From Zwartia vadi (GTDB taxonomy: Bacteria > Pseudomonadota > Gammaproteobacteria > Burkholderiales > Burkholderiaceae_B), in the NCBI RefSeq assembly GCF_030410375.1, contig NZ_JAUHHE010000015.1, forward strand, positions 35,069-99,068: DNA of 64,000 nt, in the 5' to 3' direction. The notes beneath the pieces were generated by a model, which was not told where the DNA came from, did not search any database, and worked only from the letters and a program-made list of their open reading frames with translations. The translations under genes and the position numbers were made by a program. This document shows, piece after piece, positions 46,623 through 56,047 of this stretch (positions are counted from its first letter, which is position 1; each line of letters opens with the position of its first letter).

Positions 46623-47345
46623 ATGACTCATTCGGACCTGCGCTTGGCCACTCGATATGTGGCAATTCTGGTAGCCACTTGGCTAGTGGGCACAGCCCTG
46701 GTGCTAATGGCATCAGCTCAAGGGTCCACTGTGCCAACCTCACCCATGACTGCAGCCCACCTAGAGCAATTGCACAATGCCTGGGGCTGGTATGCCTCAG
46801 CCTACGGCGTACTCTTTGTGACCGATGGCAGCATCGCGTTGCTCGGCGTCATGCTTTGGGCATGGCTTAAGCCCACCTCAGCATTGGTGTCTGGCATGGT
46901 GGTCGCCCTATTTGTGCTTTCAGGCGTGTTTGGTCTGATGGATGATGTTGCGATGGTGGCAGCGGCTCAAGTGTTTCGCGATGGCTCGGCCATGCTTTCG
47001 CCCGAGTTAGCTGGCGCGTTTCTCGATGGCCTGAATGTCAGCACCAACTGGGTATCAGCAGCGAGCATTTTTCCTGGAGGAATTGCGGCGCTCATCATCG
47101 TGTCTGCCGCACGCGATGGCGGCATGGGCGTGACGCTAAACCCTCGCTGGATTCGTTACACCCGGGTGCTGGGCATCTACCAAATTGTCTTGGGGTTTGT
47201 GTGTGTATTTGCGCTCCTCTCACAAAACCCAATGGCCTTGAACCTGGCTGTCGGCGGTGCAGCGCTTTTGTTGCCAGTCTTGTGCATACCGTGGTTACTT
47301 TGGACTTTGCGGGAAATGCACAAGCACCCAGCCTCGAGCATGTAA
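46623..47345 (+). CDS. Polytopic inner-membrane protein, unknown function
   Basis: A 240-residue hydrophobic protein with about six to seven membrane helices (for example YVAILVATWLVGTALVLMAS, VLFVTDGSIALLGVMLWAWL, LVSGMVVALFVLSGVFGLMD, and IYQIVLGFVCVFALLSQNP). I do not recognise the family. It starts 46 bp behind the regulator and 24 bp before the monooxygenase gene, so it is very probably co-transcribed with them; a role in uptake or export of the monooxygenase substrate is possible but is only inference. Confidence 0.6.
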   Translation: MTHSDLRLATRYVAILVATWLVGTALVLMASAQGSTVPTSPMTAAHLEQLHNAWGWYASAYGVLFVTDGSIALLGVMLWAWLKPTSALVSGMVVALFVLSGVFGLMDDVAMVAAAQVFRDGSAMLSPELAGAFLDGLNVSTNWVSAASIFPGGIAALIIVSAARDGGMGVTLNPRWIRYTRVLGIYQIVLGFVCVFALLSQNPMALNLAVGGAALLLPVLCIPWLLWTLREMHKHPASSM

Positions 47346-47368
47346 ACCTCACCACACAAGGAACTGTC

Positions 47369-48523
47369 ATGAAAGTCACAATCGTTGGTGCTGGCATGGG
47401 TGGTCTAGCAGTGGCAGCCCTGTTGTCGCGAACCGGCCAACACGAGGTTACTGTCCTTGAGCAAGCGTCCGGGTTTCATGAGGCAGGCTACGGCATTGGC
47501 CTCTACCCCCTTGGTGCCATGGTCTTTAACGCCATTGGCCGGGGCCAGGCACTGCGCGACAAAGCCGTGGTTTTAAAGACCTACGAAGTGCATGGGCCAG
47601 ACGGCAAGTTGCTGCAGTCGATTGACTTAAGTGGCTTGCTTGCTGCCTACGGCCCACTGCTTGGCGTGACGCGCACCGACATGGTATCCATCTTGCAAAG
47701 CGCTGTTCCAGAGGGCGTTATCCGGTTTGATTGCCGTGTCCAAGGTGTCAGAAAAGACGACAACCAAGTCATTGTCGCCCTGGAAAACGGCCAGGCGCTT
47801 GAGTCCGACATCGTGGTTGCTGCCGATGGCATGCACAGTACGGTCAGGCAGTCACTGTTTGGCGAGGTTGCACCCCATGAGACCGGGTTTGACGCCTGGA
47901 TGTGGTGGGCACCACTGAGCCTGAACCAGCCTGACACCGTCTCGGAGTACTGGGGGCCTTCAGCCTTTGTGGGCCTATACCCCATGTGCGAATTCATCAA
48001 CGTGGCTGTTGCTGTGCCCACGGAACTATCACCAGACCCCAAAGCAGCGCCTGCAGACATTCTGCAGGCGCTGCGAACCTGTGTCGCGCAACACGCACCA
48101 AAAGTTGCCGACATGCCACATCTTTGGGAGATCGCTGCTGGCAAACCGTTTCGGTGGCCAATGTTTGATGTCAGGTCGCCGGCGATCACGGCTCTGGATA
48201 ACCGGGTGGCACTCGTTGGCGATGCTGGCGTGGGTTTTTTGCCGACGGCGGGTGTGGGTGCCAGCAATGCGCTTAGAAGCGGTGCAGCACTGGCCTACGA
48301 GCTGTCGTTGTCTGACCAGGACAGCGCGCAAGCTGGCGTCAAGCGCTGGAGCAAACGCGTAGAAAAGATTGTGCACGGCAACCAGAATGACTCGCGCCAG
48401 CTTGCGAAGTTAATGATGGTCAAGCACGCCAGTGCCTCTGCGCTCATCAATCTGTTGATGAAGTACATGCCAGTCACGGCGACCACCAACAGCATCATCA
48501 AGAGCATGGAAGAGCCGTTTTAG
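47369..48523 (+). CDS. FAD-dependent aromatic-type monooxygenase
   Basis: A 384-residue class A flavoprotein monooxygenase. The FAD fold is MKVTIVGAGMGGLAVAALLS at the N-terminus, the mid-protein DG motif is SDIVVAADGMHSTVRQSLFG near residue 155, and the third FAD motif is VALVGDAGVGFLPTAGVGASNALR near residue 288, all with the expected spacing. Enzymes of this class hydroxylate aromatic compounds or inactivate antibiotics such as tetracyclines and rifamycins; the substrate is not evident here. The AAGGA site supports the ATG at 47369. It lies between a membrane protein and an Acg-family gene in the cargo of the conjugative element. Confidence 0.85.
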   Translation: MKVTIVGAGMGGLAVAALLSRTGQHEVTVLEQASGFHEAGYGIGLYPLGAMVFNAIGRGQALRDKAVVLKTYEVHGPDGKLLQSIDLSGLLAAYGPLLGVTRTDMVSILQSAVPEGVIRFDCRVQGVRKDDNQVIVALENGQALESDIVVAADGMHSTVRQSLFGEVAPHETGFDAWMWWAPLSLNQPDTVSEYWGPSAFVGLYPMCEFINVAVAVPTELSPDPKAAPADILQALRTCVAQHAPKVADMPHLWEIAAGKPFRWPMFDVRSPAITALDNRVALVGDAGVGFLPTAGVGASNALRSGAALAYELSLSDQDSAQAGVKRWSKRVEKIVHGNQNDSRQLAKLMMVKHASASALINLLMKYMPVTATTNSIIKSMEEPF

Positions 48524-48607
48524 TGCCTGAGATCAAAACAAAATACAACCCGAGGTCAAACGCCACCCACAGAACCCGGACACCCAGCAGCAAAACACAC
48601 AAAACAC

Positions 48608-49678
48608 ATGGCCACTGAAACAACCACACCGCTTGCGCTAGATCCCTACATTGCCACGCAACGCCCGATAGTGTCTCGCGGTGACCAGCGGCTAAAAGAA
48701 ATGCTCGCCTGGGCGCTTTTGTCCCCATCGCCACACAACACCCAGCCGTGGCGATGGTCGGTCAAAGACGGGGTCGTTCGACTGTATGCTGATTACTCCA
48801 AACAGCTCAGTGTTTGTGACCCGGATGCCCGTGAACTCATCATCGGTTGCGGCTCGTCTTTAGAGCACTATCTGCTGCGCTTAGGCGTAGATGGCGACGC
48901 CGTCACAATCAATCTGCTGCCAGACACAAGCAAGCCCGACCTCTTGGCCGAGATTGCGGTCGGCCAAGGCAAGCCCTACGACAGGCGCGAAGATTTGGTT
49001 GATGCGATGCAGCTGCGACGCACCAACCGCACCGCCTACCACGGCGAACCGATGAACGCCGAGCTGCGCGCATCGCTTACTCAAGCCTGTAGTGAATTCG
49101 GTGTGCAGGCAGTATGGGTGGATGCGGCCTCAACCCGGTCTGCGCTAGTTGAACTCATCATGCAGTCCGACAGGCAACAGATGGCATCACCTGCGTTTCG
49201 CAAAGAACTTTCGCAATGGATGCGAATTAGCGGCTTTGCAAGGTCCACCCATCACGATGGCATACCAACCGACCTGCTTGGGCAGCACGGCATTGCAGCC
49301 TATGTTGCGCCCCTAATTGTGCGCACGTTCGATGTTGGCGCCATGCAGGCAGCAGCTGATCGAAAGCTGACTGAAGGCTCGCCAGACATCGTGGTGTTCA
49401 CAACGACTGCTGACACCACCGCAGCATGGCTAGCCACCGGCCGGGCATTGGCACGGTTTACGCTGACCGCCATGGCCGCTGGCCGCTATTCGGCGTACAT
49501 GAACCAGCCTTGTGAAGTGCCAAGTTCACGCAAAAAACTAGCCAACCTGCTTCAGACCGAGGGCTCACCCGAACTCATTATTCGTCTTGGGTTGGCTAAG
49601 CCGGTACAACGCGCGCCGCGGATCACGGTGGCAGAGGTTTTAGACGACAACGACGGTAACAGTCGCTCGCTAGGCTAG
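48608..49678 (+). CDS. Acg-family nitroreductase-like flavoprotein
   Basis: A 356-residue protein resembling Acg (mycobacterial Rv2032) and its FMN nitroreductase relatives. The hallmark LLSPSPHNTQPWRWSV lies near residue 38, AVTINLLP near residue 98, and RRTNRTAYHGEPM near residue 138. Acg-type proteins bind FMN but often lack NAD(P)H nitroreductase activity and have been proposed to sequester flavin or reduce stress. It follows the FAD monooxygenase by 84 bp on the same strand, so two flavoproteins travel together. The downstream bases 49679-50019 hold no gene I can support. Confidence 0.8.
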   Translation: MATETTTPLALDPYIATQRPIVSRGDQRLKEMLAWALLSPSPHNTQPWRWSVKDGVVRLYADYSKQLSVCDPDARELIIGCGSSLEHYLLRLGVDGDAVTINLLPDTSKPDLLAEIAVGQGKPYDRREDLVDAMQLRRTNRTAYHGEPMNAELRASLTQACSEFGVQAVWVDAASTRSALVELIMQSDRQQMASPAFRKELSQWMRISGFARSTHHDGIPTDLLGQHGIAAYVAPLIVRTFDVGAMQAAADRKLTEGSPDIVVFTTTADTTAAWLATGRALARFTLTAMAAGRYSAYMNQPCEVPSSRKKLANLLQTEGSPELIIRLGLAKPVQRAPRITVAEVLDDNDGNSRSLG

Positions 49679-49693
49679 TGGGAACTGTTTTGA

Positions 49694-49717
49694 CTGTGGT
49701 TTGGGCTGTGGTTTGGG
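49694..49717 (+). repeat. Tandem 12-bp direct repeat behind the cargo
   Basis: TGTGGTTTGGGC occurs twice in direct succession, just behind the Acg-family gene. An imperfect inverted repeat (GGGCA at 49766, TGCCC at 49790) follows. These are in the ~340-base stretch before virB2 that otherwise holds only possible transfer-operon control signals. Confidence 0.4.
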
Positions 49718-50019
49718 CCTTTCTTGTCACCGCCAAAATTCGCAAGACAGCAACGATTGGTTAACGGGCATTGACGGCCGGTTACTCATTGCCCTCAGAG
49801 GTACATGCTATCGCGGGATATCCGTCCAGATTGGCCAAAACAGTAAACATTCTTTGATCAATAAATTCTGAGCGCGAAAAGCTCCGCTTTAAACCGACTT
49901 ATCCGGACCATCCTTAGGTCGCGACTAGGTTGCTAGCTCGTCCTGTTCGGTCGATTCACTTTCCATTTTTTTTCAACACTGCTGCGCCCGGGCTTTGCTC
50001 TAGCGCATGGAGATTCGTC

Positions 50020-50331
50020 ATGCCTTCAATTCGCAACCATCTTGCCCAACTCAACAATCGACTGATTCAACGCGCTGGTGCCGCCAGCATGCTGATGGTG
50101 CTGGCCACACCGGCCATGGCAGCCGGTGGCCTGGCCAAAGCACAATCCACTCTGCAGATGATCAAAGACAACCTTGAACTGATCCTGCCGATCGCGGCAG
50201 TCATCATTGGCCTGATCATCGTTGTGCTCTACATGGCTGAAATCATGCGCAAGGACGACATGGTGCGCTGGCTCATTGGTCTGGTGATCGCCGGGTCCAT
50301 CGGTGAAATCGTGGTTCTGCTCTGGAAATAA
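50020..50331 (+). CDS. virB2: VirB2-like pilin
   Basis: A 103-residue prepilin. A long signal segment (RAGAASMLMVLATPAMAAG) ends with an AMA-type cleavage site near residue 34; the mature protein has two hydrophobic helices, NLELILPIAAVIIGLIIVVLYMA and WLIGLVIAGSIGEIVVLLW, the arrangement of the conjugative pilus subunit. It is the first gene of the virB2-virB11 run, three bases before virB3. The ATG at 50020 is chosen over upstream in-frame starts because of the nearby ATGGAG site. Confidence 0.9.
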   Translation: MPSIRNHLAQLNNRLIQRAGAASMLMVLATPAMAAGGLAKAQSTLQMIKDNLELILPIAAVIIGLIIVVLYMAEIMRKDDMVRWLIGLVIAGSIGEIVVLLWK

Positions 50332-50334
50332 GCC

Positions 50335-50724
50335 ATGGCAACCGAGCCGCAAACATCTTCGGGCTATCCCGTCTTCAAAGGCTTGGGACGTAAGCCCACG
50401 TTTCTTGGCGTGCCCACCACCCTTCTGTTTGGAGCCTTTCTGGCGGTGGCCTTTATCGCCATGCTAGCAGGCCTTGCCTGGTGGGGACTCCTAATTGTCG
50501 TGCTTCCTACTATTGCTGTGCTCACTCGCCATGACGACAAAGCGTTTGATGTGCTGTGGCTAGAACTTCAGACTCGTACACGCAACCGCCACAAAACGTT
50601 CTGGAATGGCTCGAGCTATGCCCCAAGTGGCTACTCATCACGTCGCCCCTGGATGCAGCTTGAAGATCAGGTCGACCAGCAGGATGACGATTCCGTAAAC
50701 CAACACGGAACTACAAACCGATGA
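50335..50724 (+). CDS. virB3: VirB3-like inner-membrane protein
   Basis: A 129-residue VirB3: FKGLGRKPTFLGVPTTLLFG at residues 14-33, a membrane hairpin (LAVAFIAMLAGLAWWGLLIVVLPTIAVL) and the HDDKAFDVLWLELQTRTRNR segment are family-typical. It helps assemble the pilus and channel together with VirB4. Its stop overlaps the virB4 ATG, so the two are translated together. The acidic Gln/Asp-rich C-terminal tail is variable. Confidence 0.92.
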   Translation: MATEPQTSSGYPVFKGLGRKPTFLGVPTTLLFGAFLAVAFIAMLAGLAWWGLLIVVLPTIAVLTRHDDKAFDVLWLELQTRTRNRHKTFWNGSSYAPSGYSSRRPWMQLEDQVDQQDDDSVNQHGTTNR

Positions 50725-53195
50725 CTCAAACACCAACTCTCGGGTCAGAGCGGCTTATCGCCCGCTATCTGCCCTACTCGCATCACGTCACCGAGCAAAT
50801 CGTCGCCTGCGACAACTTGCAATACCTAGCCGTCATTCGTGTGGCGGGCCGCTCACCAGATGCCCACAGCACCCAGGAACGTCACGATTGGATCGAGGCC
50901 CTGCACAACGTTCTTCGTGGGTTGCCGTTAGGCACCGTGGGTTTGTATTCCCACATTGTCCGCAGACGTGTCACTGAATACCCACAAAGTCGTTTTGCGC
51001 AAGCATTCGCCGAGCAGTTCGATCACGCCTACCGGGCTACCTTCGATGCCAAGGGTCTTATGGTCAACGACTTGTATCTGAGCCTGCTGGTTCACCCCGT
51101 GGCAGATCCGGTGATGGGTACGTTTGCCAACCTAGAGAAGGCTGACACGAAGCGCTTGACCCAATGGCAGGCGGAATCCATTGATCGGTTACAGAACCTC
51201 TTGCGAGCCATGACGGCGGCGCTCAGTCGCTACGATCCAACTGTGCTGGGTATCGTGGACCGCAATGGATACGCGTTTAGCGAGATCGCGGAGTTTCTCG
51301 GTCTGCTGTGCAATGGCTCACATCACGCCATGCCCATCACCCGGGACCGCTTGGGAACCAGCATTTGCAGGGCACGCCCTGTTTTTTCTCGTTATGGTGA
51401 ATTGGGTGAACTGCGCACAGTGACAGGCTCACGCCTTTTTGGAATGATAGAACTGCGTGACTACCCGGAGCAAACCCGACCCGGCCACTTGGACGTGTTG
51501 CTGGGTCAACCCTACGAGTTCGTGCTGACACAGTCCTGGGGCAGTTTTACCGGCGCTGCTGCCAAAGGTTTGGTGCGCAAACACCGCAAGCTCTTGGCTG
51601 ACTCAAATGATGCAGCCCACAGTCAACTGACTCAACTGGATCAGGCCATGGATGATCTCACCTCTGGCCGCTTAGGCCTAGGCGATCACCATGCCACCTT
51701 GCTTTTGTTTGGCAGTGATACCAATTCGGTGCGCCAAAGCATGGCCAACACCATCAGTGCGTTGGCAGAAGTAGCACTCGTGGCCAAACCACTGGAACGT
51801 GCCTTAGAAGCAGGTTTCTGGGCGCAACTGCCAGGCAACTGGGCGTGGCGTCCACGTCCAGTGCCGATCACGTCATACAACTTGCTGTGCTTATCTAGTC
51901 TGCACAATCAAATGACTGGCAAACCGGCAGGCAACCCGTGGGGACCCGCTGTGACCATGCTCAAGACCCGAACCGGTAGTCCGTTTTTCTTTAACTTCCA
52001 TGCATCCACCGACGATGTGGACGAATTGGGCAAACGTCGGCCGGGCAACACCATGCTGATTGGCATGACAGGGACCGGTAAAACGGTCTTGCAAGGCATG
52101 TTGCTCACCCAAGCCCAGAAATTCAATGCCACTTGTGTGGTGTGGGACAAGGATCAGGGCATGCAAGTGCTCATCATGGCCTTGGGCGGTCGGTACTTCA
52201 AACTCCGTTTGGGTGAAAGCACTGGCTGGAACCCGTTTCAAATGCCGCCCACCAAGGGTAACGTCGCATTCATGCGACGCCTGGTGGTGTTTTTGGCTGA
52301 ACGCCGGGGTGAGCCGCTAACCACTGCCCAACACGGTGAAGTGACCCGGGCTGTCGAGCAAATGACCACAGGCATTGACTTGCAAAGCCGCGGTCTTTCC
52401 ATGCTGACCACGCTCTTACCTAACCCCTACTCTGAGGACAGCGCAGGCAGCGTGCACGCTCGACTGCTACCTTGGTGTCATGGTGGTGAATACGGCTGGG
52501 TATTCGACAACCCACAGGATGCCTTGAATCTGGATGGCACGAGTGTCAAAGCCGCGATTCTTGGGTTTGATTTAACTGAACTGTTAGACGATGACGATGC
52601 ACGTGGCGCAGCCACGCTTTATCTGCGCCATCGGATCAATGCGTTACACGATGGACGACGCATCATCAATCTTTTCGATGAGTGCCAACACCCGCTCAAA
52701 GACGCTCACTTCCAGGCGGACATGCAAGACGCCAGTCGCACGATCCGCAAGAAAAACGGCGTTCTGGCATTTGCCACTCAAGAACCGGGTGCCATCCTTA
52801 CCAATCCAGTGGGGCCATCACTGATCCAACAGGCTGCGACCTTGATCTTTCTGCCGAACCCTCAAGCCAAGCGCGAGGACTACGTCGAGGGCTTTGGTCT
52901 GACGCCTGCCGAGTTTGAATTGATTCGCCAACTCGGTGAGGCTAGCCGCCAGTTCGTGATCAAGCAAGGTGGCAATGTCACTGTCGCTTCACTGGATCTG
53001 TCTGGCTGCGAAGACGAACTGCTGGTGTTCTCAGGCAGTACCGACATGGCTGAGGCTGCCGAGCAGGCAGTTGCGAAGGCTGGCTCAGATCCTGCCGACT
53101 GGCTTCCCGTCTACCTCAATACGGTCAAGAGCAACCGACGACTGGTGGAACCATCGCTACCGATCCAGCCAACCGAGCCAGTGCACGCAATGTAA
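50721..53195 (+). CDS. virB4: VirB4/TrbE-type secretion ATPase
   Basis: An 824-residue ATPase energising pilus assembly and DNA transfer. The N-terminal domain (about residues 1-400) contains the VirB4 signature IELRDYPEQTRPGHLDVLL. The Walker A motif is LIGMTGTGKTVLQGMLL near residue 450, Walker B is IINLFDECQHPL near residue 648, and the later NGVLAFATQEPGAIL is the sensor-like segment. The length is usual for the family. The ATGA overlap with virB3 shows coupled translation. Confidence 0.95.
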   Translation: MTQTPTLGSERLIARYLPYSHHVTEQIVACDNLQYLAVIRVAGRSPDAHSTQERHDWIEALHNVLRGLPLGTVGLYSHIVRRRVTEYPQSRFAQAFAEQFDHAYRATFDAKGLMVNDLYLSLLVHPVADPVMGTFANLEKADTKRLTQWQAESIDRLQNLLRAMTAALSRYDPTVLGIVDRNGYAFSEIAEFLGLLCNGSHHAMPITRDRLGTSICRARPVFSRYGELGELRTVTGSRLFGMIELRDYPEQTRPGHLDVLLGQPYEFVLTQSWGSFTGAAAKGLVRKHRKLLADSNDAAHSQLTQLDQAMDDLTSGRLGLGDHHATLLLFGSDTNSVRQSMANTISALAEVALVAKPLERALEAGFWAQLPGNWAWRPRPVPITSYNLLCLSSLHNQMTGKPAGNPWGPAVTMLKTRTGSPFFFNFHASTDDVDELGKRRPGNTMLIGMTGTGKTVLQGMLLTQAQKFNATCVVWDKDQGMQVLIMALGGRYFKLRLGESTGWNPFQMPPTKGNVAFMRRLVVFLAERRGEPLTTAQHGEVTRAVEQMTTGIDLQSRGLSMLTTLLPNPYSEDSAGSVHARLLPWCHGGEYGWVFDNPQDALNLDGTSVKAAILGFDLTELLDDDDARGAATLYLRHRINALHDGRRIINLFDECQHPLKDAHFQADMQDASRTIRKKNGVLAFATQEPGAILTNPVGPSLIQQAATLIFLPNPQAKREDYVEGFGLTPAEFELIRQLGEASRQFVIKQGGNVTVASLDLSGCEDELLVFSGSTDMAEAAEQAVAKAGSDPADWLPVYLNTVKSNRRLVEPSLPIQPTEPVHAM

Positions 53196-53222
53196 CAAAC
53201 CAAACACGATGAAGGAGTCAGC

Positions 53223-53732
53223 ATGGACGCCAAAGCCATTGCCCGTCAGTGGGCAACAGGGGAAGAGCCCTTACAGGAACCAACCCCAGAAGAGAACACC
53301 CACCGCTATCTGATCTCGATCTACAGCGAGGCACGTACAGTGGGTGACGATATTGTCAATGACATTGCCAACGAAACTGCCCACACCCAAGTCGAGATCG
53401 ATCGGGAAACTGTGGATGCTGACACCCTGCAGCGATATGGCCAAGACTACGCCATCAGTGAGGCTTCAAGCAGCCATCTAAGTCCGAATCGCCAGTCACT
53501 GTGGTTCTACTCAGTCACGCCCAGAGAGGACCGAGCCTATTTCGAGCACGGTGTTGAGACCTACTACAGCCTGCATCTGCATGCCGTTGATGACAGAAAC
53601 CCGGATGCAAAGGACTACCAGGCAGTAGCTGAACTGATCAACGTTCGGATTGATCTGGCACCCGCACTGGCAAGACCTGATTTGGGGATTAGCCATCACG
53701 ACCCGAGCCATGACCGCAGCCATGAGTTCTAA
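53223..53732 (+). CDS. Hypothetical protein of the transfer operon
   Basis: A 169-residue soluble, acidic protein that I do not recognise. It lacks a signal peptide or membrane segment. Visible features are RYLISIYSEARTVGDDIVNDIANETA near residue 28 and SLWFYSVTPREDRAYFEHGVETYYSL near residue 95. It has a strong AAGGAG ribosome site, lies between virB4 and a small lipoprotein gene, and ends 17 bp before it. A role in regulating or checking transfer is possible, but only its location supports this. Confidence 0.55.
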   Translation: MDAKAIARQWATGEEPLQEPTPEENTHRYLISIYSEARTVGDDIVNDIANETAHTQVEIDRETVDADTLQRYGQDYAISEASSSHLSPNRQSLWFYSVTPREDRAYFEHGVETYYSLHLHAVDDRNPDAKDYQAVAELINVRIDLAPALARPDLGISHHDPSHDRSHEF

Positions 53733-53749
53733 ACAGGAGGGAACCAAGC

Positions 53750-54139
53750 ATGTACAACCGCATTCTGATTCCGTTGTTCGCCACCATCGCCGCTCTTTTT
53801 ATGGCGGGCTGCGAACAAGCAACCACTGCACCGGCGGTTACCGGTTACTGGTTGCAACAAACCGCCAAACGTCCGATGTCGCTGCACATCAAACCCGATG
53901 GAAATGAATACCTGGTGAATGTGGGACGACTGAACTTTGGTCACTACGACATTAGTGCGCAACCGGCAAAGCTGAATTCAACCGACATTCTGACGATTGA
54001 CCAACGCAAGCAATTGCGGCTAGACCCAGCCACTGACATCCTCACTGATATTGACCATCCAACCATCCGCTTTATTCGGATTACGCAAGCTCAGTACGAG
54101 AAAGTAATCCAACTGACGACCGCATCGACGAGTCGCTAA
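53750..54139 (+). CDS. Small lipoprotein, entry-exclusion candidate
   Basis: A 129-residue protein with an N-terminal lipoprotein signal (ILIPLFATIAALFMAGC, acylated Cys near residue 21) and a mature part rich in beta-strand (GYWLQQTAKRPMSLHIKPDG). Small lipoproteins in this position between virB4 and virB5/virB6 often act as entry-exclusion (Eex) proteins that block redundant mating, for example in IncP and IncN-type systems. Sequence similarity to a known Eex is not obvious, so this rests on location and lipobox. A good AGGAGGG site precedes the ATG. Confidence 0.6.
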   Translation: MYNRILIPLFATIAALFMAGCEQATTAPAVTGYWLQQTAKRPMSLHIKPDGNEYLVNVGRLNFGHYDISAQPAKLNSTDILTIDQRKQLRLDPATDILTDIDHPTIRFIRITQAQYEKVIQLTTASTSR

Positions 54140-54239
54140 ACCGTATCGAGATCGTCTTCGCTGTGTCCCCACGAGGTATTTCCAGCGTCTCTCTGGATAC
54201 CAAAATCCGTCTGACAACCATCCTCACGGAGTCTTCATC

Positions 54240-54917
54240 ATGTCTCATAAACGTCTGATGGCGATCAGCCTTGTGCTGGCCGCCCATGCACCCCTGCCTG
54301 CTTACGCGGTGGGTGGCATTCCCACGCTCGACATCAATTCGATTGAACAACTGAACCAGTTAGTCAATCAGGTTGAGACCGCCAAAAGCCAACTCGATCA
54401 GGCCAAAGCTCAACTTGCTGCACTGACTCAGTCATCGGGCTTTGGGTACGTGCTGGCGAACCCGAGCGTTAAAGATCAGTTACGCGGTTCTCTGCCCTCT
54501 AATGCACAGTCCCTGTTGAATCGACTAGAAAATCCGGACAACAACCTCTCCAGTGCGGTCAACGACGTGGTACGTGACGTCAAAGCGCCTGTGAACTTCC
54601 CTCAAGATCGGGAAGTGCTGGCTGAGCGAAAGCTGAACATTGAAGCCACGGCCAAAGCCATGGCTGAACGCGCGTACAACGCCATGACACAGCGTTTAGA
54701 AGTGATTGACGGTTTGCAGTCCAAGATTAACGAAACCACCAATCCTAAAGAGATTGCTGAACTGCAAGCACGTATCGCGATTGAGCAGGCCAACATCCAG
54801 ACCGACCAGACCCGCATTCAACTAGCCCAGCAGCAACTACAAGCCGAACGCGCCCTGCTCGATGCCCGTGCCGAACGGGTCTATGGCGGGTGGTTCGGCA
54901 CCCGCCAGAAGCCATAA
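54240..54917 (+). CDS. virB5: VirB5-like minor pilin/adhesin
   Basis: A 225-residue periplasmic protein (signal peptide LMAISLVLAAHAPLPAYA) with a long alpha-helical body: LNQLVNQVETAKSQLDQAKAQLAALTQ near residue 38 and the C-terminal helix QTDQTRIQLAQQQLQAERALLDARAER. These coiled-coil segments and the order behind virB4 are those of VirB5/TrbJ, which caps the pilus tip. It is 100 bp behind the lipoprotein gene and 11 bp before virB6. Confidence 0.88.
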   Translation: MSHKRLMAISLVLAAHAPLPAYAVGGIPTLDINSIEQLNQLVNQVETAKSQLDQAKAQLAALTQSSGFGYVLANPSVKDQLRGSLPSNAQSLLNRLENPDNNLSSAVNDVVRDVKAPVNFPQDREVLAERKLNIEATAKAMAERAYNAMTQRLEVIDGLQSKINETTNPKEIAELQARIAIEQANIQTDQTRIQLAQQQLQAERALLDARAERVYGGWFGTRQKP

Positions 54918-54928
54918 GAGAGACCATC

Positions 54929-55900
54929 ATGCCAACCGGATTCTCCAGCACCCAGGTCTCTGCACCCCAAGACCCGGAAAGCATTGCCCAATGGATCACC
55001 ACCCAAACGGAAGCCGTGCTGCAGTCGGCAGTCAATCAGCCGATTGCAGAACTAACCAGTGCTCTGACCCCAGTCATTACGCTTGGACTCACCTTGCAGT
55101 TCATGGCGTATGCCTTTGCCATCATGCACGGGCAAGGCAATATGACTGTGACCGAGTTTTTTAAGAAAGCAGTGGGTGTGGCGATTATCGCCATGATTGC
55201 CACGGCTGGCGGTCTGTACCAAAGTGAGATTGCTCAAACCATGCTGGGGTTACCAGATGCCCTGACTTCTGTGGTGATTGGTGAAACCACGGTTGCGGCA
55301 CAGGTTGACAGGCTGCAACAGGAAACGTCAGTGGCAACCAGCAGCATGGGCAATGCGGGTGACTCAGGTTGGTTCGACTTTGTGCCCGATACTCGCCAGA
55401 TCATTATTACGTTACTGACGTTTGGCGTCACCGTGAGCTCAGCGGTGGTGGGCGGCATCATCGCTGTCATCACCATCGTGATCAAGGTGGGCATGGCACT
55501 GATTGTGGCAACTGGTCCCTTGTTCATTACTTTCTTGCTGTTTGAGCCAACTCGCAAGATGTTCGATAGCTGGGTGGCGCAAGCCTTGAACTTTGTCTTT
55601 CTCGCACTCTTGGCTGGGCTGATCTTCGCCGTACTGCTGCAACTGAACCTGCAGTTTGTGCGCGCCATGGCCCAATGGCTAGATGGCGGCAACGTGAGCT
55701 TGATGGCCCTGTTTGCGGGGCAGGTGCTCGTGGCGATTGCTAGCATCGTCATCATGACTATGCTACCCGGCATGGCTGCAGGCCTCTCGTCTGGTTTTGG
55801 GGCTCAGTTTGGGATCGGTGCGGCCAGCCGAGGAGCATTTACTGCCTTGCGTCTACGGAGCTTAATGAAACCCGGTCTGCCTGGTTCAGGTGGAAAGTAG
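54929..55900 (+). CDS. virB6: VirB6-like polytopic channel protein
   Basis: A 323-residue protein with about six hydrophobic helices (TLGLTLQFMAYAFAIMHG, AVGVAIIAMIATAGGLYQ, VTVSSAVVGGIIAVITIVIKVG, ALIVATGPLFITFLLFEP, VFLALLAGLIFAVLLQLNL, and VLVAIASIVIMTMLPG). The motif FEPTRKMFDSWVAQALNF near residue 215 is the conserved VirB6/TrbL segment. It forms part of the inner-membrane pore. The ATG at 54929 with AAGAGAG upstream is preferred over an in-frame ATG that overlaps virB5. Confidence 0.92.
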   Translation: MPTGFSSTQVSAPQDPESIAQWITTQTEAVLQSAVNQPIAELTSALTPVITLGLTLQFMAYAFAIMHGQGNMTVTEFFKKAVGVAIIAMIATAGGLYQSEIAQTMLGLPDALTSVVIGETTVAAQVDRLQQETSVATSSMGNAGDSGWFDFVPDTRQIIITLLTFGVTVSSAVVGGIIAVITIVIKVGMALIVATGPLFITFLLFEPTRKMFDSWVAQALNFVFLALLAGLIFAVLLQLNLQFVRAMAQWLDGGNVSLMALFAGQVLVAIASIVIMTMLPGMAAGLSSGFGAQFGIGAASRGAFTALRLRSLMKPGLPGSGGK

Positions 55901-56047
55901 CCTGGCATCTAAGTACATAGGCTTACAGATTCCGAGAGCAGTTCGCCCATCAAGCAATCAACGGCTTACTCAATCCTTCTCTCATCACCCACTTCCCTCA
56001 TCTCGCGTATCAGCCAATAGGCTCGTACGCAAAGGACCATCTTACCT

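Noticed and set aside
49679..50019. Promoter of the virB operon
   Set aside because: The region is the right place, but I found no -35/-10 pair good enough to place a promoter.
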